Source: Oikopleura dioica (Eukaryota > Chordata > Appendicularia > Copelata > Oikopleuridae). Taken from it: a DNA stretch of 64,000 nucleotides. The position numbers and the translations under genes were made by a program. The notes under the pieces are model-generated. The model did not search any database and was not told the origin of the DNA. It saw only the letters and a list, made by a program, of their open reading frames with translations. The DNA lies in NCBI GenBank assembly GCA_907165135.1, contig OU015567.1, positions 11,351,001 to 11,415,000 of the forward strand. Direction: 5' to 3'. This document shows positions 27,901 to 40,666 of this stretch, piece by piece. Each line of letters starts with the position of its first letter. Position 1 is the stretch's first letter.

Positions 27901-30900
27901 GCCTATTCCTAAGAAATCTGGGGAAATGCGCTTCTGCATCAACTACAAAAACAGCCTGAACAAATGCCTCTCCGACAAATCCGACCCTTACCATCTCCCA
28001 AGCATGGAGGATACGATTGCGAACATTGGACCGGGCAATAAGTTTTTCGCCACAGTTGATCTACGAAGTGGATATTGGCAGTGCCCTGTAAAGAAAAGCG
28101 ACAGGTACAAGACTTCCTTCCAGTGGGGTGGGAAATCTTACGCCTTCTGCAGACTACCATTCGGTTATCGATGCTCGGGGAATATATTCTCGCGCGTCGT
28201 AAACACAATTCTCGACTCAAGCCCCACCAGGAAAAAGATGCTTTCTTATATCGATGACATAGTGTGTTTTGGGAAGACTTTCAGCTGCTATTACAACACT
28301 CTCCGAAACCTATTCATCGCGCTCCGCAAGTTTAACGCTAAACTCAAGGGCGAAAAGTGCTCTTTCCTACAATCCGAAGCTCACTTTTTGGGCCGAATCA
28401 TCAACGAAGATGGAATCAAACCGGACCCTGCGCAAGTCTCCGCTCTTCGTCAGATGAAACCCCCACGCTCCCAAAAGGAGTTAGCTTCATTAATCGGGTC
28501 ATTGAATTGGATCCGAGGTTTTCTAGAAACGAAAATGGGCGAAGCTATTTCATCCGGTTGCTTCTCGAGCAGAATGAAGCCCATAAACGATGTTCGAAAT
28601 TCGGCGAACGAAACAAATTGTTTCAAGTGGACCAAAGAAGCGGATTTGGCGCTCAAGGAAATTCAACGACGACTCTCCGAGACTCCAGTCATAAGTTTTC
28701 CTAACTTTGACGAGTCTTTTCATCTCTACACAGACGCGAGCCTGTACGCAGCGGGTGGCGTCCTGCTACAAGAGTATGGCGGGAGAGTGCACCTAGTAAG
28801 CGCGATTTCCCACACCTTCAACAAAGCTGAAAGAAAATGGAACACTTCAGAAAAGGAAATGTTTAGCATTGTCTGGTGCTGCGAGCGACTGGAAAAGCTC
28901 CTGAAAGGTAGATTCTTTCAGATTCACACAGACCACCGATCTTTGATCTTCCTACACAAAAAGAAGTTCAAGAATTCTAAAATAAGCCGATGGCAAAGCC
29001 GATTGGAAGAATTCGATTTTCACATTGTCTACATCAAGGGATCAGAAAATCAATTCGCCGACTTTATGAGCCGCAGACCTGGCGAGGACGACAAATCACT
29101 TGGATACGACTCTGAGTTTCCCGTTGGTCGCGAGTACGAAATCGACAAGAATTCACCAGTACGTGTCTTCGTCCCTTTCTGGAACGAAAATCAGTTTCCG
29201 GAGAAAATCACTTTATCAGAGGTGAAGATACATAAGGTAAACGTCAAGGCTATCGCGGCGCCAATGGAGATTCCGTTGGTGTCAGCGAATTATAATAACA
29301 TTCTGGACTATCAAAGGGAGGACTCTGCTCTGAGTGCAATCATCACTTTTCTGGAATCTGGTAAGGAGCCACTGGACATAAAATCGCTGGTGAAGGACTC
29401 CGACCACCGACAATCGTCTCTACTCAAGATGGAAAAAGCTCTGTTCCTGGATAACACTACCGGGTGCTTGATGTGTCAATTCAAATCTGGCGCGCGGGCG
29501 GTGGTACCGGAAGCGGTAAAAAGTCACTTTCTCTTTCTAGCTCACGACTTGTCCGGTCATCTGGGCGAGCCGCGGACTTTAGAGCGATTAGAGGACGTTT
29601 GGTGGCCTTCATTTCAAGACGATGTTTCTAACTACGTCCACAGCTGCGTCCCTTGCCTACGCAGAAAAGGATCTGCTGGAACTCGTACCAAACCGCCACT
29701 TGGAACCCTTCGTCGTGGAAAAACAGCTGGCGAATCGATTCAGATCGATTTCGCTTGTATGCCTCCCGCTGGCGGATTCAAGTATTATTTGGTGGTGGCG
29801 GACACTTTCTCTCGCTACACTTGGTGCATTCCGACGCGGTCCGACACTGCTATCTGCGCTGCAAAAGCGCTCATCTACAAGGTCTTCCTTCCCATGGATT
29901 TCTTGCCGAAACATCTACACAGTGACAGAGGTACCCACTTCTGCGCAAGCGTGATTGACGAAATGTGTAAGCTTAACCAGATAAAACATACAATAAGTAC
30001 CGCATTTCACCCTCAATCAAACGCTTTCGCAGAAAGAGCGAATCGGACTATCAAAAACAGTCTATTCTGCATGGTCAACTCATCTTCCGGTCGAAAAACT
30101 TGGGCCGACTGCGTTCCCCACGTGATGCGCGCGCTCAATAGTGTGAAAAACAAAAGCACGAAAATTTCACCGCGAGAAGTTTGGTTTGGCCGAAAAAGTA
30201 CTTTCACCCACTCTACTGGCGCAGAAATGACAGCGGAAACACCTCAGGTGTTTGGTCTCAATGTGGGAGCTTTAGCGAAATCGGCGGAAGCCATTGTGAA
30301 AACTGCGATGGAAGCTGCTGACCGAGCCATGGAGCACAGGCTGAAAAACGAGCCTAAGCCGAGACCAATCCCCGCTGGCGCTGTCGTGTACATTAAGCGA
30401 GAAAACCTGACCGACGCTAAAAGCAAGAAGGAACGCTGGGTAGGTCCCCTGAAAGCCGTTTCGAGCAACGACTGGGTCGTCATGGTCGAAGATAAAAAAG
30501 GACAACGTGATTTCATCCATCGAGAACACGTGGTTCACGCCGCAGAACGAAATCACGACTTACGCTGGATTGATTACTACGAGGCCGAGTACGTATTCCC
30601 ACATTTAACCGAAATCGTTAAGTCGAAAGTCCCACAAAAATCGCCTGTTCCTACTTCCAAACCGATGGAAAAGTCCGGGTCGAAGTCGCATGGGGGGGAG
30701 GAAATCTTCTCAGGTCGCGTCGACTCCGATGGTTGCTATGGAAAAACCGCCAAGATCATCTCTATCACCTATTTTGGAAAGTAGACGCCGATTGGACATG
30801 GAAAATCTGGGAGATACAACCGCTACATCTATTTTGGACTCGTCGGTAGCTCCAGCCGAGCCGTCAGATCGCTGGTACTCTGGTGGTACTCTTTATGAAA

Positions 30901-32417
30901 CTGCCGAGGACATGTCAGCTGATGCTACAGTGATTTCGGAGGTTGCTGCGCCCGACAATAGCCATATGTCAGTCGATAAACATAATTCAACAGTAGTTGA
31001 GGGCTCAGCAACTGAAAACAGCAAGAAAAGAACCCGTCCAAAGTCTTCACCAGATCGTCAATACTCAGCCGGCGCCGATCCGAATGCGACTTTAACCGAA
31101 GTTGGAGCAGCTCATCTCCCGAAACATACAAAACGAGCACACCGTGAAACGAGGCCCGTCGAACCTCTAAACATCGGCACAAACTCGGGTCAGTCATACG
31201 ACTAAGCGCAAGTACTGCCCCACTCAGGTCCCCTATTCATCGACCGGGGCCTGAAAAGGTACGGAAATTATCACAGTTTACCGTCGCCGACGTATTTTGA
31301 GTTCTTCTACATGTGCAGCTACTCCTTCATGTCATCACCGCTCGGACATCACGAAAACTTCGCATCTGATTCAAGCTTTTTCCCAAAAAGGGTTTTTAAC
31401 GCGAATCAGACTGCCTCGACGTTTCGAACCTGCCATGTTACTCATCTTACGCTTATACTCCTGCAAAAATCACACACTTTGGCCTTAGAGGACGTTTCAG
31501 TCTCATGGGGGTATTGGGATCTTAGATTCGTTAGACTCCCTCGTCCCCTAAGGTCACTTGCTTATCTAGATCGAGCTTTGCTCGGTCGCCGCCGTGTATT
31601 TCTCTTCATTCGGTAATTCACGCAGTTCGTGAATTAACCTCTATTTTACTCCAGCTCGAAATACAGACGTCAAGATACTTTACTCGTTTTCTTCACTCGT
31701 CCAGATATAGAGAGCAGGCAAACTACGCTAGAAGTGGGAGATTCAGCAGAAGCTAGGATCCCTTCAATCGTCTATTCTAATAGAATCGCTTTCGAACCGT
31801 TTTTCAATGAATTCTTGTTGTCTAAATATTTCTCTCCGTGCCAGAAATAAGCAATGAAACCATGCTGCATACACATATAAAAGCCCAAAGTTCCCATCAA
31901 TCCACCCATGAGCAGGGTACGATAGACCTCTTCGAAAGTGTACGAGTGGCGTCGAATAGCAGACATGAAGCTCATTCCAGTGAAGACTTAAGATCGACTT
32001 AGTTATGGAATACATGTTTTACATACATTGAGCGATACACGCAAGTTTAGGTCCGACATAAGCATTAAAGGCGCGGTCTGTTTTTGGATAGCCAAGGAAG
32101 TTTCCAGTTGCTGACTGCCCGAACCAGTCGACCTCGCGATTAATGTTTTCATAATAGACTTTTCGCATTCTAGCCATATAATCTTCCATAACGATGTTCT
32201 TTCTTTTCGAAGTTTTGGCAAGAAGGATGCTGCAAGAGTCAAGCGCCTTGTTGGAGTCAAAGGCGAACTTGTCATAGGTCGACTGAAAGAGCTCTTCACC
32301 GTTTGAAGTTGGAGTTGCGCTCGGTGCCAGATGATGGAAAAATGGGAGCCTGGAGAATACCTCGTCCTTGTTCGCCCCGATCTTCGAGTAAACGCTATAT
32401 TGCGAATTTTCTGACAT
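24913..32417 (-). CDS. 298-aa membrane protein of unknown function; intron holds LTR element 1
   Basis: Four exons give an exact 897-nt frame: 32027-32417, 31798-31986, 25085-25261, 24913-25052. Introns are GT-AG: 47 nt; 25262-31797, which is 45 nt of host sequence plus the LTR element and its duplication; and 32 nt. The soluble N-terminus (MSENSQYSVYSKIGANKDEV) is followed by hydrophobic helices (TLLMGGLMGTLGFYMCMQHG; ALAAIALSSFIVPPTIMVVL). I do not recognise the family. The 32-nt intron is the least certain; without it the protein ends at 24951. The next gene, ZnT5-like, starts 62 bases downstream, so the two probably share a transcript. The start ATG 32417 is preceded by in-frame codons without ATG. 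Confidence 0.65.
25280..25534 (+). repeat. 5' LTR of element 1
   Basis: 255 bp, identical by eye to the 3' LTR and to both LTRs of element 2. It ends CCCTTCA followed by G and the primer-binding site. Confidence 0.93.
25536..25546 (+). other. primer-binding site of element 1
   Basis: TGGTATCAGAG one base after the 5' LTR. The same motif is the methionine-tRNA type site of many plant LTR elements; which tRNA is used here is not known. Confidence 0.7.
26051..30784 (+). CDS. fused Gag-Pol polyprotein of element 1 (C-terminus frame-broken)
   Basis: A single 1,577-codon frame. Order: a helical Gag-like region with a lysine-rich stretch (NKNKKKKNAKRA) and no CCHC knuckle; protease with VDSGAESSC (about residue 358); reverse transcriptase with LPFGYRCSG and the catalytic YIDDIV; RNase H with LYTDASLYAAGG; integrase with the H-H-C-C zinc region (HDLSGH...CVPC) and D-D-E residues in QIDFACMPP, HSDRGTHF and the AERANRTIKN block. 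Compared with element 2, one extra G in the G run at about 30691-30697 shifts the frame and removes the last 140 or so residues; the lost tail continues in another frame to 31205. All catalytic domains lie before the break. Confidence 0.92.
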   Translation: MAANKSLLETVTEIRSINDRVNYLEEQVRNDESLKPSLEPLITESRVKLEQLSTTLLTCELDQGKESTNATMREEAWVATTWSRHVQDLPKLDAACNTSFNTFLGRADIYHRAYVRDRPSREQPFIAAVYSHFDLNIERSLGTEFLNCQDWKSAKALLEKSFAAKSHYLLKLSEVFDVEYDHSKPFAHYTANVLQKMNEAKQATLNSYRQEKSADAGVDEIFDIFSTMMLYLNLRKEEPDVFNAILPSLSKVYDINELCRLAQSTRQNRVDSATVSQHFNRNKNKKKKNAKRASTDSKDGKDDKQPESKKINTTKNVEDFQPFDVHFYTVKKKRPGKAYFASATIITGSKSFDVSMEVDSGAESSCLSAAYVPDKFLQMLKPCPFKVTGFSPNIPAEQPRGILPCRLSFNGGPAFSLNLTIMPGSKYPSLLGRDILENAMTDSFTVDNKNRTLSFCYNEAFTQTETQVVKLDGVKRTKIKKYLTTRSAVKDSDRSRTQPPREVPKLDAPNKNAARCPIQLAKQKLGITLPADADPGQKKMVAELCLEFDDRFGCDGQKMGEFPFEIEIPTDGTSRNISQHPIPQAFHGQVSDHISELLETKIIEEIKDQKGFNSPVLPIPKKSGEMRFCINYKNSLNKCLSDKSDPYHLPSMEDTIANIGPGNKFFATVDLRSGYWQCPVKKSDRYKTSFQWGGKSYAFCRLPFGYRCSGNIFSRVVNTILDSSPTRKKMLSYIDDIVCFGKTFSCYYNTLRNLFIALRKFNAKLKGEKCSFLQSEAHFLGRIINEDGIKPDPAQVSALRQMKPPRSQKELASLIGSLNWIRGFLETKMGEAISSGCFSSRMKPINDVRNSANETNCFKWTKEADLALKEIQRRLSETPVISFPNFDESFHLYTDASLYAAGGVLLQEYGGRVHLVSAISHTFNKAERKWNTSEKEMFSIVWCCERLEKLLKGRFFQIHTDHRSLIFLHKKKFKNSKISRWQSRLEEFDFHIVYIKGSENQFADFMSRRPGEDDKSLGYDSEFPVGREYEIDKNSPVRVFVPFWNENQFPEKITLSEVKIHKVNVKAIAAPMEIPLVSANYNNILDYQREDSALSAIITFLESGKEPLDIKSLVKDSDHRQSSLLKMEKALFLDNTTGCLMCQFKSGARAVVPEAVKSHFLFLAHDLSGHLGEPRTLERLEDVWWPSFQDDVSNYVHSCVPCLRRKGSAGTRTKPPLGTLRRGKTAGESIQIDFACMPPAGGFKYYLVVADTFSRYTWCIPTRSDTAICAAKALIYKVFLPMDFLPKHLHSDRGTHFCASVIDEMCKLNQIKHTISTAFHPQSNAFAERANRTIKNSLFCMVNSSSGRKTWADCVPHVMRALNSVKNKSTKISPREVWFGRKSTFTHSTGAEMTAETPQVFGLNVGALAKSAEAIVKTAMEAADRAMEHRLKNEPKPRPIPAGAVVYIKRENLTDAKSKKERWVGPLKAVSSNDWVVMVEDKKGQRDFIHREHVVHAAERNHDLRWIDYYEAEYVFPHLTEIVKSKVPQKSPVPTSKPMEKSGSKSHGGEEIFSGRVDSDGCYGKTAKIISITYFGK
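31512..31766 (+). repeat. 3' LTR of element 1
   Basis: 255 bp, preceded by the purine-rich CATGGGGG tract. Confidence 0.93.
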
Positions 32418-32702
32418 TCTTAACCGCCCTCGATTTAATATCCTTGCTGCCAGCAAGTTGCTGGTCGATGCTTTTTAAAAAGTTTAACCTGCTTGAAATG
32501 CTGTTCATAGATTAAGTCACGGTTATATATATTTTTTTTTGGATTTTATTGTATGATAAAGGCAGTATTGTTTTATAAATGGAGCCAGCTCGGAAAGAAA
32601 TTATCTAAAAAAAAACCCTCCCACAAGGAAGGGGGTGAAGGGACTGTAAGAGGGGGTGCGGTGATGGAGGGATGTGAGGCTGGACTTGACTGTGGGATTG
32701 CT

Positions 32703-33423
32703 CTAGTTGGAGGAGTCCTCTTCGTCGGTCTCTTCGTCGGTGTCTTCGATCTCCGACTGGGTGATGGGCAATTCGGGGTCGACAAGGTTGTACCTCTTGC
32801 CGGCCTCTTTGCCAGATGGAGCCCACTCGGTGATGCCGACGTTGCTGCAGATGGCACGGCGTTCCTTCCAGCCAGTCTTGACGCCGTCGGAGGCGGAAGG
32901 CATAGGCCACGCCTTCTTGTCGTTGACAATCTTCTTGATTGCGTCCTTGGAGACACCAATCAAGCTGGCTAGAAGAACTTCGTGAATGGCTTGAAATATA
33001 AAATAATCATACATTGTTTCTCAGCGGACCAGCGGATCTTGTCGTGGAAAGCAACGGTCCACTTGATCCAAATACGATGATCTTTATCTGAAAATAATTG
33101 TTAGAATTATCGATTTTTAGAGAATATCCTACCATCTTTGAGATAATACTCGCGACCGATGCTTCCATCTTCTTTTCGTACTTTCTTCTTACCCCAGCAG
33201 AGGTACAATCCCCCGAATTGCTTGGCGCTTGTTAGAGAAAGTCAAAAAATGCTAAGCGTACCTCAATCTCCCATTCGGACTCCTCATTGAAGTCCTTGGG
33301 AGCACACTTGACGTCCTCGTCAATGTTTTGGGTGCCCTTCGTAAGAGTCTTGCCGGCAGTGACGGCCCGTCGAGCAGCTTTCGTCGACTTTTTATTTTGG
33401 GTTTTTTTCGCCTTCGATGGCAT
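32703..33423 (-). CDS. 203-aa protein, basic N-terminus and acidic tail, unknown function
   Basis: Four exons fit exactly: 33262-33423, 33133-33220, 33013-33087, 32703-32989 (612 nt with stop). The N-terminus MPSKAKKTQNKKSTKAARRA resembles the start of the UIM-like gene at 2124-2646. The middle has WGKKKVRKEDGSIGREYY and RIWIKWTVAFHDKIRWSAEK, followed by IHEVLLASLIGVSKDAIKKI. The tail is strongly acidic (DTDEETDEEDSSN). Charge layout suggests a nuclear protein; I cannot place it in a family. Confidence 0.7.
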
Positions 33424-34090
33424 TCTCAACCGTAGATCTCGCTTTGAAGTGTCTAAAAACGAAGATTGTAAAACGCGCGTAAAGAGACGTTTTCATATTT
33501 GGCGCTCAAAGTGAACTCGGAAACGCCTACGTAAAATAATCCATGTGGAAAAAATATTTTCAAGGTGAGTGTGAGCGATCGATATTCATAATTTACAGTC
33601 ATAGAATCGGGTCAGTATCTCTATTTTAGGAACGCGGAATAAATAAAAATTTGAGAAGAGGGGCAAGAGAGTCTAGAAAGTGCGCGTTAGGCGAAATAAA
33701 TAACGGTTGAATAGAGGGGACCCTTTGCGCCAATCAAATGTCAATAAAATCTCGAATCCTAGGTCTTCTCTGGTGCTATTGGGCTTTCTGGGGAATGAGG
33801 CGAAGCTGCCCTCGATTACGGAAAGGGTAAGCTGTTCTCATTGGTCGAAATGATTAACGCCTCGTGCTGAATGTATTTTCGAAAAATGGTTGGTTCGAAA
33901 ACTGGCACCAGTGCCGAAAAGGAAAACACGGGAAGGGTCATTAAATATTTCATAAATTCGCGAAAAGGCTATCCCCCTATCAGTAAAGTTAAAAAGAGTT
34001 CGAACTTAAGAACTAAAGAAAAGTAATAGAAGTAGTTGAGGTGTAAAGTTTTAACTGAATAAATAGGTTCCTACTATACAAAACAATAAT
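33424..34090. other. intergenic stretch
   Basis: About 670 bases upstream of the 203-aa gene, reaching the end of the zinc-finger gene. No ORF, RNA gene or repeat recognised. Confidence 0.5.
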
Positions 34091-34777
34091 TTACAACAAG
34101 CACATCGATGTTCCCGAGTTTTCGGATAAATGGGCCGCTAGGGTCTCGGCGTCCGGGACGGTTCCATTGAAGTGCATTTTGAAGTGTTCGTTGAGGTCGC
34201 GTTTGCTTTTTGCTCGATGATTGCAAATGTGGCAACTTTGCTCGGTGACGCCATAATGTTGAAGCTAGAAAAGAAAATAGCTCTCGATTTTGATGATGGT
34301 CACTTACGATATGGACATCCATTTCCACAGTAGCTCGAGAAATGTAGGGACAGTGCTCACATTTGATTTCTTCTGAATGATAATCTTCATGCTTGCGTTT
34401 TTCTCCGAAGTCCTTGAAATCCATTGTGCAAAGCTGACACTTGAAAAGAGCCTTGCAGAAGCCGCCATCGCCGTAGCTGTATCGTGTATCAGGGTTGTGG
34501 AAGTGGTGGTTGTGCTTACTAAAGTGGGATTTAAGTCGATCACTTAGTAAATAATGGAAGAGATTGTTAAATCAGTTTCAAATCCGCTCCTGAGTTCCTT
34601 GACGGTGTTGAATCGAATTTTACAGCTTTGGCATTTGGTGGCATCGGGAGCGAACTCACTTGCATAGCCATGATCCTCCTCGTAATGAGCAGTAGCCACT
34701 TCTGGCTGATCAACGGGAAAGCGAAATATGCAGTGTTTGTAGTGGCAGTGTAGTCCATTGGCGATGATATCCTCCAT
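34091..34777 (-). CDS. C2H2 zinc-finger protein
   Basis: Short protein with several C2H2 fingers: CHYKHC...HYEEDH, CQSCKIRF...H...H, CQLCTMDF...H..YH, CEHCPYIS...H, CHICNHRA...H...H. The stop is at 34091-34093, ATG at 34777. One intron fits with donor GTCAAGG in the second finger and acceptor ACTAAG near 34530 (about 62 nt). Likely DNA-binding and nuclear; no specific orthologue recognised. It lies 149 bases downstream of the chromodomain gene on the same strand. Confidence 0.75.
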
Positions 34778-34925
34778 GGAGATCTCGTCGCGATAAGTAT
34801 CGATTAATTGGTGGCGAGGAGTCGCTATTTATGGCTCAGCGTTTCCTCTTTGAAGATTTTTATGCATATGATATGCAGCATATCTATGATGCTTCTGAGA
34901 TAAACTTTAACGATTGTTCAAAACT

Positions 34926-37246
34926 TTAGAATCTGAAGAAAGTAAGAGCCATTCCTATATTGACTTTTTGAGTTGGTTTGATCGCCGCTACCGGGAGACC
35001 GTGAGGCTTTTCTGGACTCGAATACAAGGTTCGCTTTCTCGCACATCTCGTTGGCATGAGCGAAGACTTTTCTGGCGACGACAGTGGATGCGCGGCGGGT
35101 GTAGCTGCAATATTTGTGGACTCTTCAATCTTCGCCGGGATGGGAAGGGATGAAACATGACTTTGAGGTAATTCTGACGTGTCGTAATCGAAAAGTTCAG
35201 CTTCTGTAAGCGGCCGTTTTCTGGGCGGAGAAGAAACTTCTGAAGATGAATCATCTTCCGATTTACGCATTGCATCGTCAGCCGAGGGTTTCTCGGGCTT
35301 GCTTGACTTAGGCGGACACGGGGCTACATCCTCTGATTTAGAGTCTTCGTCTTTTGAAGAAAGATCCAGTGGAGATTTTTGCGGCTCTTCGAGTTCAGTT
35401 GATGATTCTAATTCTGAGTTTTCTGTAATAGACGTGGCTTCTACTTCTGCTGTTTCCTTCACGATCTCACCGAAGTTCTCGATTGTCTTAGGGGGGTCTT
35501 GACGTTCAGGCGATTTTTCAAGCTCTTCTTTTGTCTTTTTGGACAGGTCGATCGGTAGAGGGATAGGACTTTTTTCAACATCTTCAATTACCATTCTAGC
35601 ACTCGTCCCAACTGGCGATGACTTCTTACGTTTCTTACTGATGGGCAATGGAAACAGTTCCATCCGAGGGCAAGGAGACTCGATGGACGGGAGGACCGTT
35701 AGCCGACTGTAAACTTTACTATCTAGTTCTTCTGGAGTCAGCTTGGTGCCATCTGGCTTGACGTATACCACGTTGTTCTTGTTCGTCTCCGGATTATGAA
35801 GAGATTTTAGTTGAAGACCAGTGATAGTCTGACCAGAAACATTTCGCGCTCTGATGGGAGTGACCATTGGAGGAGACTTCGCCGCATCAACTTCTTCGTC
35901 GTCCGTTAAATCGATGGGAGCAGCTGGTGGCGGGGGCGGAGTGGGATTTGAAATGATGACTTCGATCGTCGAACTGTTGAAGAGCTTATTTCTGTTGTCT
36001 TTATTAGTTTTTTGAATAAGATACGCGAGGGCATGTTCTGGGTTCAAAATCGAAGAAAATGGAATGAAGAGGTTTTCAGTAATCTTGAGAATCATCTTGT
36101 CAATAAGCTTCGTCGGAGTTGGGTTAAATATTTTCCAACTGGAATTTGCAATGAAAAAATTCCGTCTAGCCGCTGGAGGTATGCTCAAAATCCTCTTGGA
36201 TCTGTTGATAACAGAAATCGCCATGCCAAGAGTAGCTGAGGGAATGACGTAGAACTGGGAGCCTAGTGGCCTTGTATTCGTCGGTTTCGTCATAATCTTT
36301 GGACGAAATTGCTTATATCTATCAATATTGGGTAGAGTTTGGTGGTGCGGCAGTGCTGGGATCGGCAATTTCAGGGGAGACGAATGGGGTTTATGCTCCT
36401 TCTTTTGTTTCTTTTTCATCGGCTCACTGACTCCAGGTTCAAAATCTTCGTCGCTAGAATCGCTATCGTTCACCGGAAAATGCTCGTCGGGGAAGTCATC
36501 GAGAAAATCGGGGTTAGGATCTCTTTCCAGGTCTTCTGGATCGGAGTTTTCTTTATCGTCGACGAGAATGGCCGCAAGATCGCGCTCTTTATCAGTCTTT
36601 TTGACCATCTTCGGTCTTCGTCGCGGATTCTTTCGATGAAAGTTTTCGATCTCTTGTGCTGCTCCGGCGAGATTCTCTTTTGGCTCCCACGTCGCTTCGT
36701 CTTCTGGATAGTCGCGCCAATGAACGAGGTATTCTAGAACGCCATCTTCGTCTTTTCGCATATCTAGAATCGTCTCGATTTCCCATTCTTCATCGGTTCC
36801 TTCCGAGTCCGAGCTGTTCTCATTTTCTTCAGCCGGGTCTTCTTCAATTTCTGCCTCGACATAAGGAGTCTCATCGCCGGAAGTATTCTGGGCGTAGGTA
36901 ACTTTATCGACAGAAGCCGGCCTTTTCTCTACGTTTTCTTCTTTGAGTTTTCTTTTGTAGGCCAAAACATCTTTGATCGTAGGAGATTTGATCGGAGGAA
37001 ACTCCTCGGAGACCTGGCTGCGTTCGAATTCAAGGACATATTTGGGCAAAATTCGCCACAATGGCTGCCAGCCTGAATTCTTGCCTTCTCCAGCAACCTA
37101 AAGATATCCTTTAAAAATAATTTCTTGGGGAAAAATGAATGTCTGCGTCCTTCGATGGAAAAATCGATCGATCAAATCAAATTTATTTTCTTTACCTTGT
37201 ATTCGAGCTGTTCATTGACGACTCTTCTGCCAGTTATTTTGGCCAT
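34926..37246 (-). CDS. chromodomain protein
   Basis: Exon 1 is 37196-37246 (starts MAKITGRRVVNEQLEYK) and exon 2 is 34926-37097. A canonical chromodomain lies near residue 120: EWEIETILDMRKDEDGVLEY, VHWRDYPEDEATWEP. The aromatic-cage positions are W, W and Y, so methyl-lysine binding is likely. The first 45 residues look like a degenerate second chromo-type segment. The rest is mostly disordered and rich in S, P, E and K, with LTDDEE and several PIDLSKK / PLDLSS motifs of the CtBP-binding type (P-x-D-L-S). A co-repressor role is therefore a reasonable inference. No close orthologue named. Confidence 0.8.
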
Positions 37247-38115
37247 GTCTCGAGTTCAAAATTTGCGCTCTGAAGAGCAAGTCCTTGATTTTTGCAATAT
37301 TTCGTCACGCACCACGGGCGCCGCCAACCTTTCTGGTTCGATCCATTCTGGGTACCTTAAAATTAGGTTACTCTTTGTTGATAAAGGGTAGACGATTAAA
37401 ATCAGTGCGAATTTATCACTGTCGATAGCAGCTGTTGTATTGCAGGCAATATGCCAAAAACTAAGTCAAAAATAGAATTCCGATCTTCGAAGTAATAAGA
37501 CTGTTAACTTTACAGTGAAAACTACAGTGCATGAAAAGATTGAGGATAAATTCATCTGGAAACCCTCTTATCCTTGGGACACTTCTAGAAAAATCAATAG
37601 AATGAGTGATGGCTGGGGCAAACCCGGAAATCGCACTAAGTGTAAAAACCCTCTATAAGCGGAAATAACGGCATGGTCGCTCTTTCATTTGATAAATTTA
37701 TGAGCAGGAACACTCATTATTTCAATAAAATTACTTTCGTAAAATTAACTTACTTTTTTATAAAGCTTCGTTTCAGCTCTCTTTCAGGACACTGGTCGCC
37801 TTTTCCTCATTGTAGCTCCCGGACGAGCTCTCTTTTATTTCTCAAAGAAAAACTCGGAGATTCGCTCTGTTTTTGAGGGCTCGAGCGCAAGGATGAGTCA
37901 TTTTTTGAGCAAAGTGTTCTCATAAATTGCGCCTCGAGCGTCTCAATCACTCTTTTCGTAAATACTGCTTTTTGACTTTTTTGCCGCGAAAAAATTAAAT
38001 CTAGAATCTTTATCGCTAAATATCTAGAAAAATTACGAATGCGAGGGAAAATGCGCTGAGGAAAAAGTGAAAAACAAGAAGTAAGAAAAGAAAATATTCT
38101 TGTCGATTCGTGAAG
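37247..38115. other. divergent intergenic region
   Basis: About 870 bases between the divergently transcribed chromodomain and PAK genes. No ORF or repeat recognised; it should carry both promoters. Confidence 0.5.
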
Positions 38116-40297
<2,182 letters not shown>

Positions 40298-40666
40298 TAC
40301 TCTCTACATGTATTTAATTAAATGTCTCGAGTTCCAACTTCCACCTCCTATGATTTCAACAATTCAGTCCGTACAGCCTTATTTCTTATATCAAAAAGCA
40401 AACTTTCTATTCGCCAATAATTGTGAACTATCGCCTTAGCACTCTTGAAATTTCTTGAAATTCAAAAATCTGCTTATCAATTACCAAAAAGACCGCTTTA
40501 CCTAATCTTTGACATGTATATTCTGATTGCTCTTTTTCTTCTTCTCATTAAAATAACAGCTAAACTCAATAGCTTCGATTGAAAAAATTCCAATTAGACA
40601 CCTCAGTAGACAAATCAGTCTGGTTGAAGTAGACTGAAAAGAAAAAAATAATTGTTTTGTCATTAG
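40298..40666. other. intergenic stretch
   Basis: About 370 bases, presumably PAK 3' UTR and the promoter of the next transcription unit. Nothing recognised. Confidence 0.5.

Larger units (their letters stand above)
25280..31766 (+). mobile_element. LTR retrotransposon 1 (Ty3/gypsy type), full length
   Basis: 6,487 bp with 255-bp LTRs at 25280-25534 and 31512-31766 that look identical. The LTR runs TATTGGGATC...GGATCCCTTCA. A 4-bp duplication ATCG flanks it (25276-25279, 31767-31770). A primer-binding site TGGTATCAGAG follows one base after the 5' LTR, and a purine run CATGGGGG precedes the 3' LTR. Domain order protease, RT, RNase H, integrase places it in Ty3/gypsy. It is inserted in an intron of a minus-strand gene, in the opposite orientation. 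Confidence 0.95.

Noticed and set aside
27635-30556. Long minus-strand and alternate-frame ORFs inside both LTR elements
   Set aside because: They mirror the Gag-Pol coding frame, occur identically in both copies and contain no domain.
25242-31790. LTR element 1 lying between two separate genes with a 27-bp gap
   Set aside because: A 45-nt GT-AG intron joins the two sides in frame and the four exons total exactly 897 nt, so one interrupted gene explains the data better.
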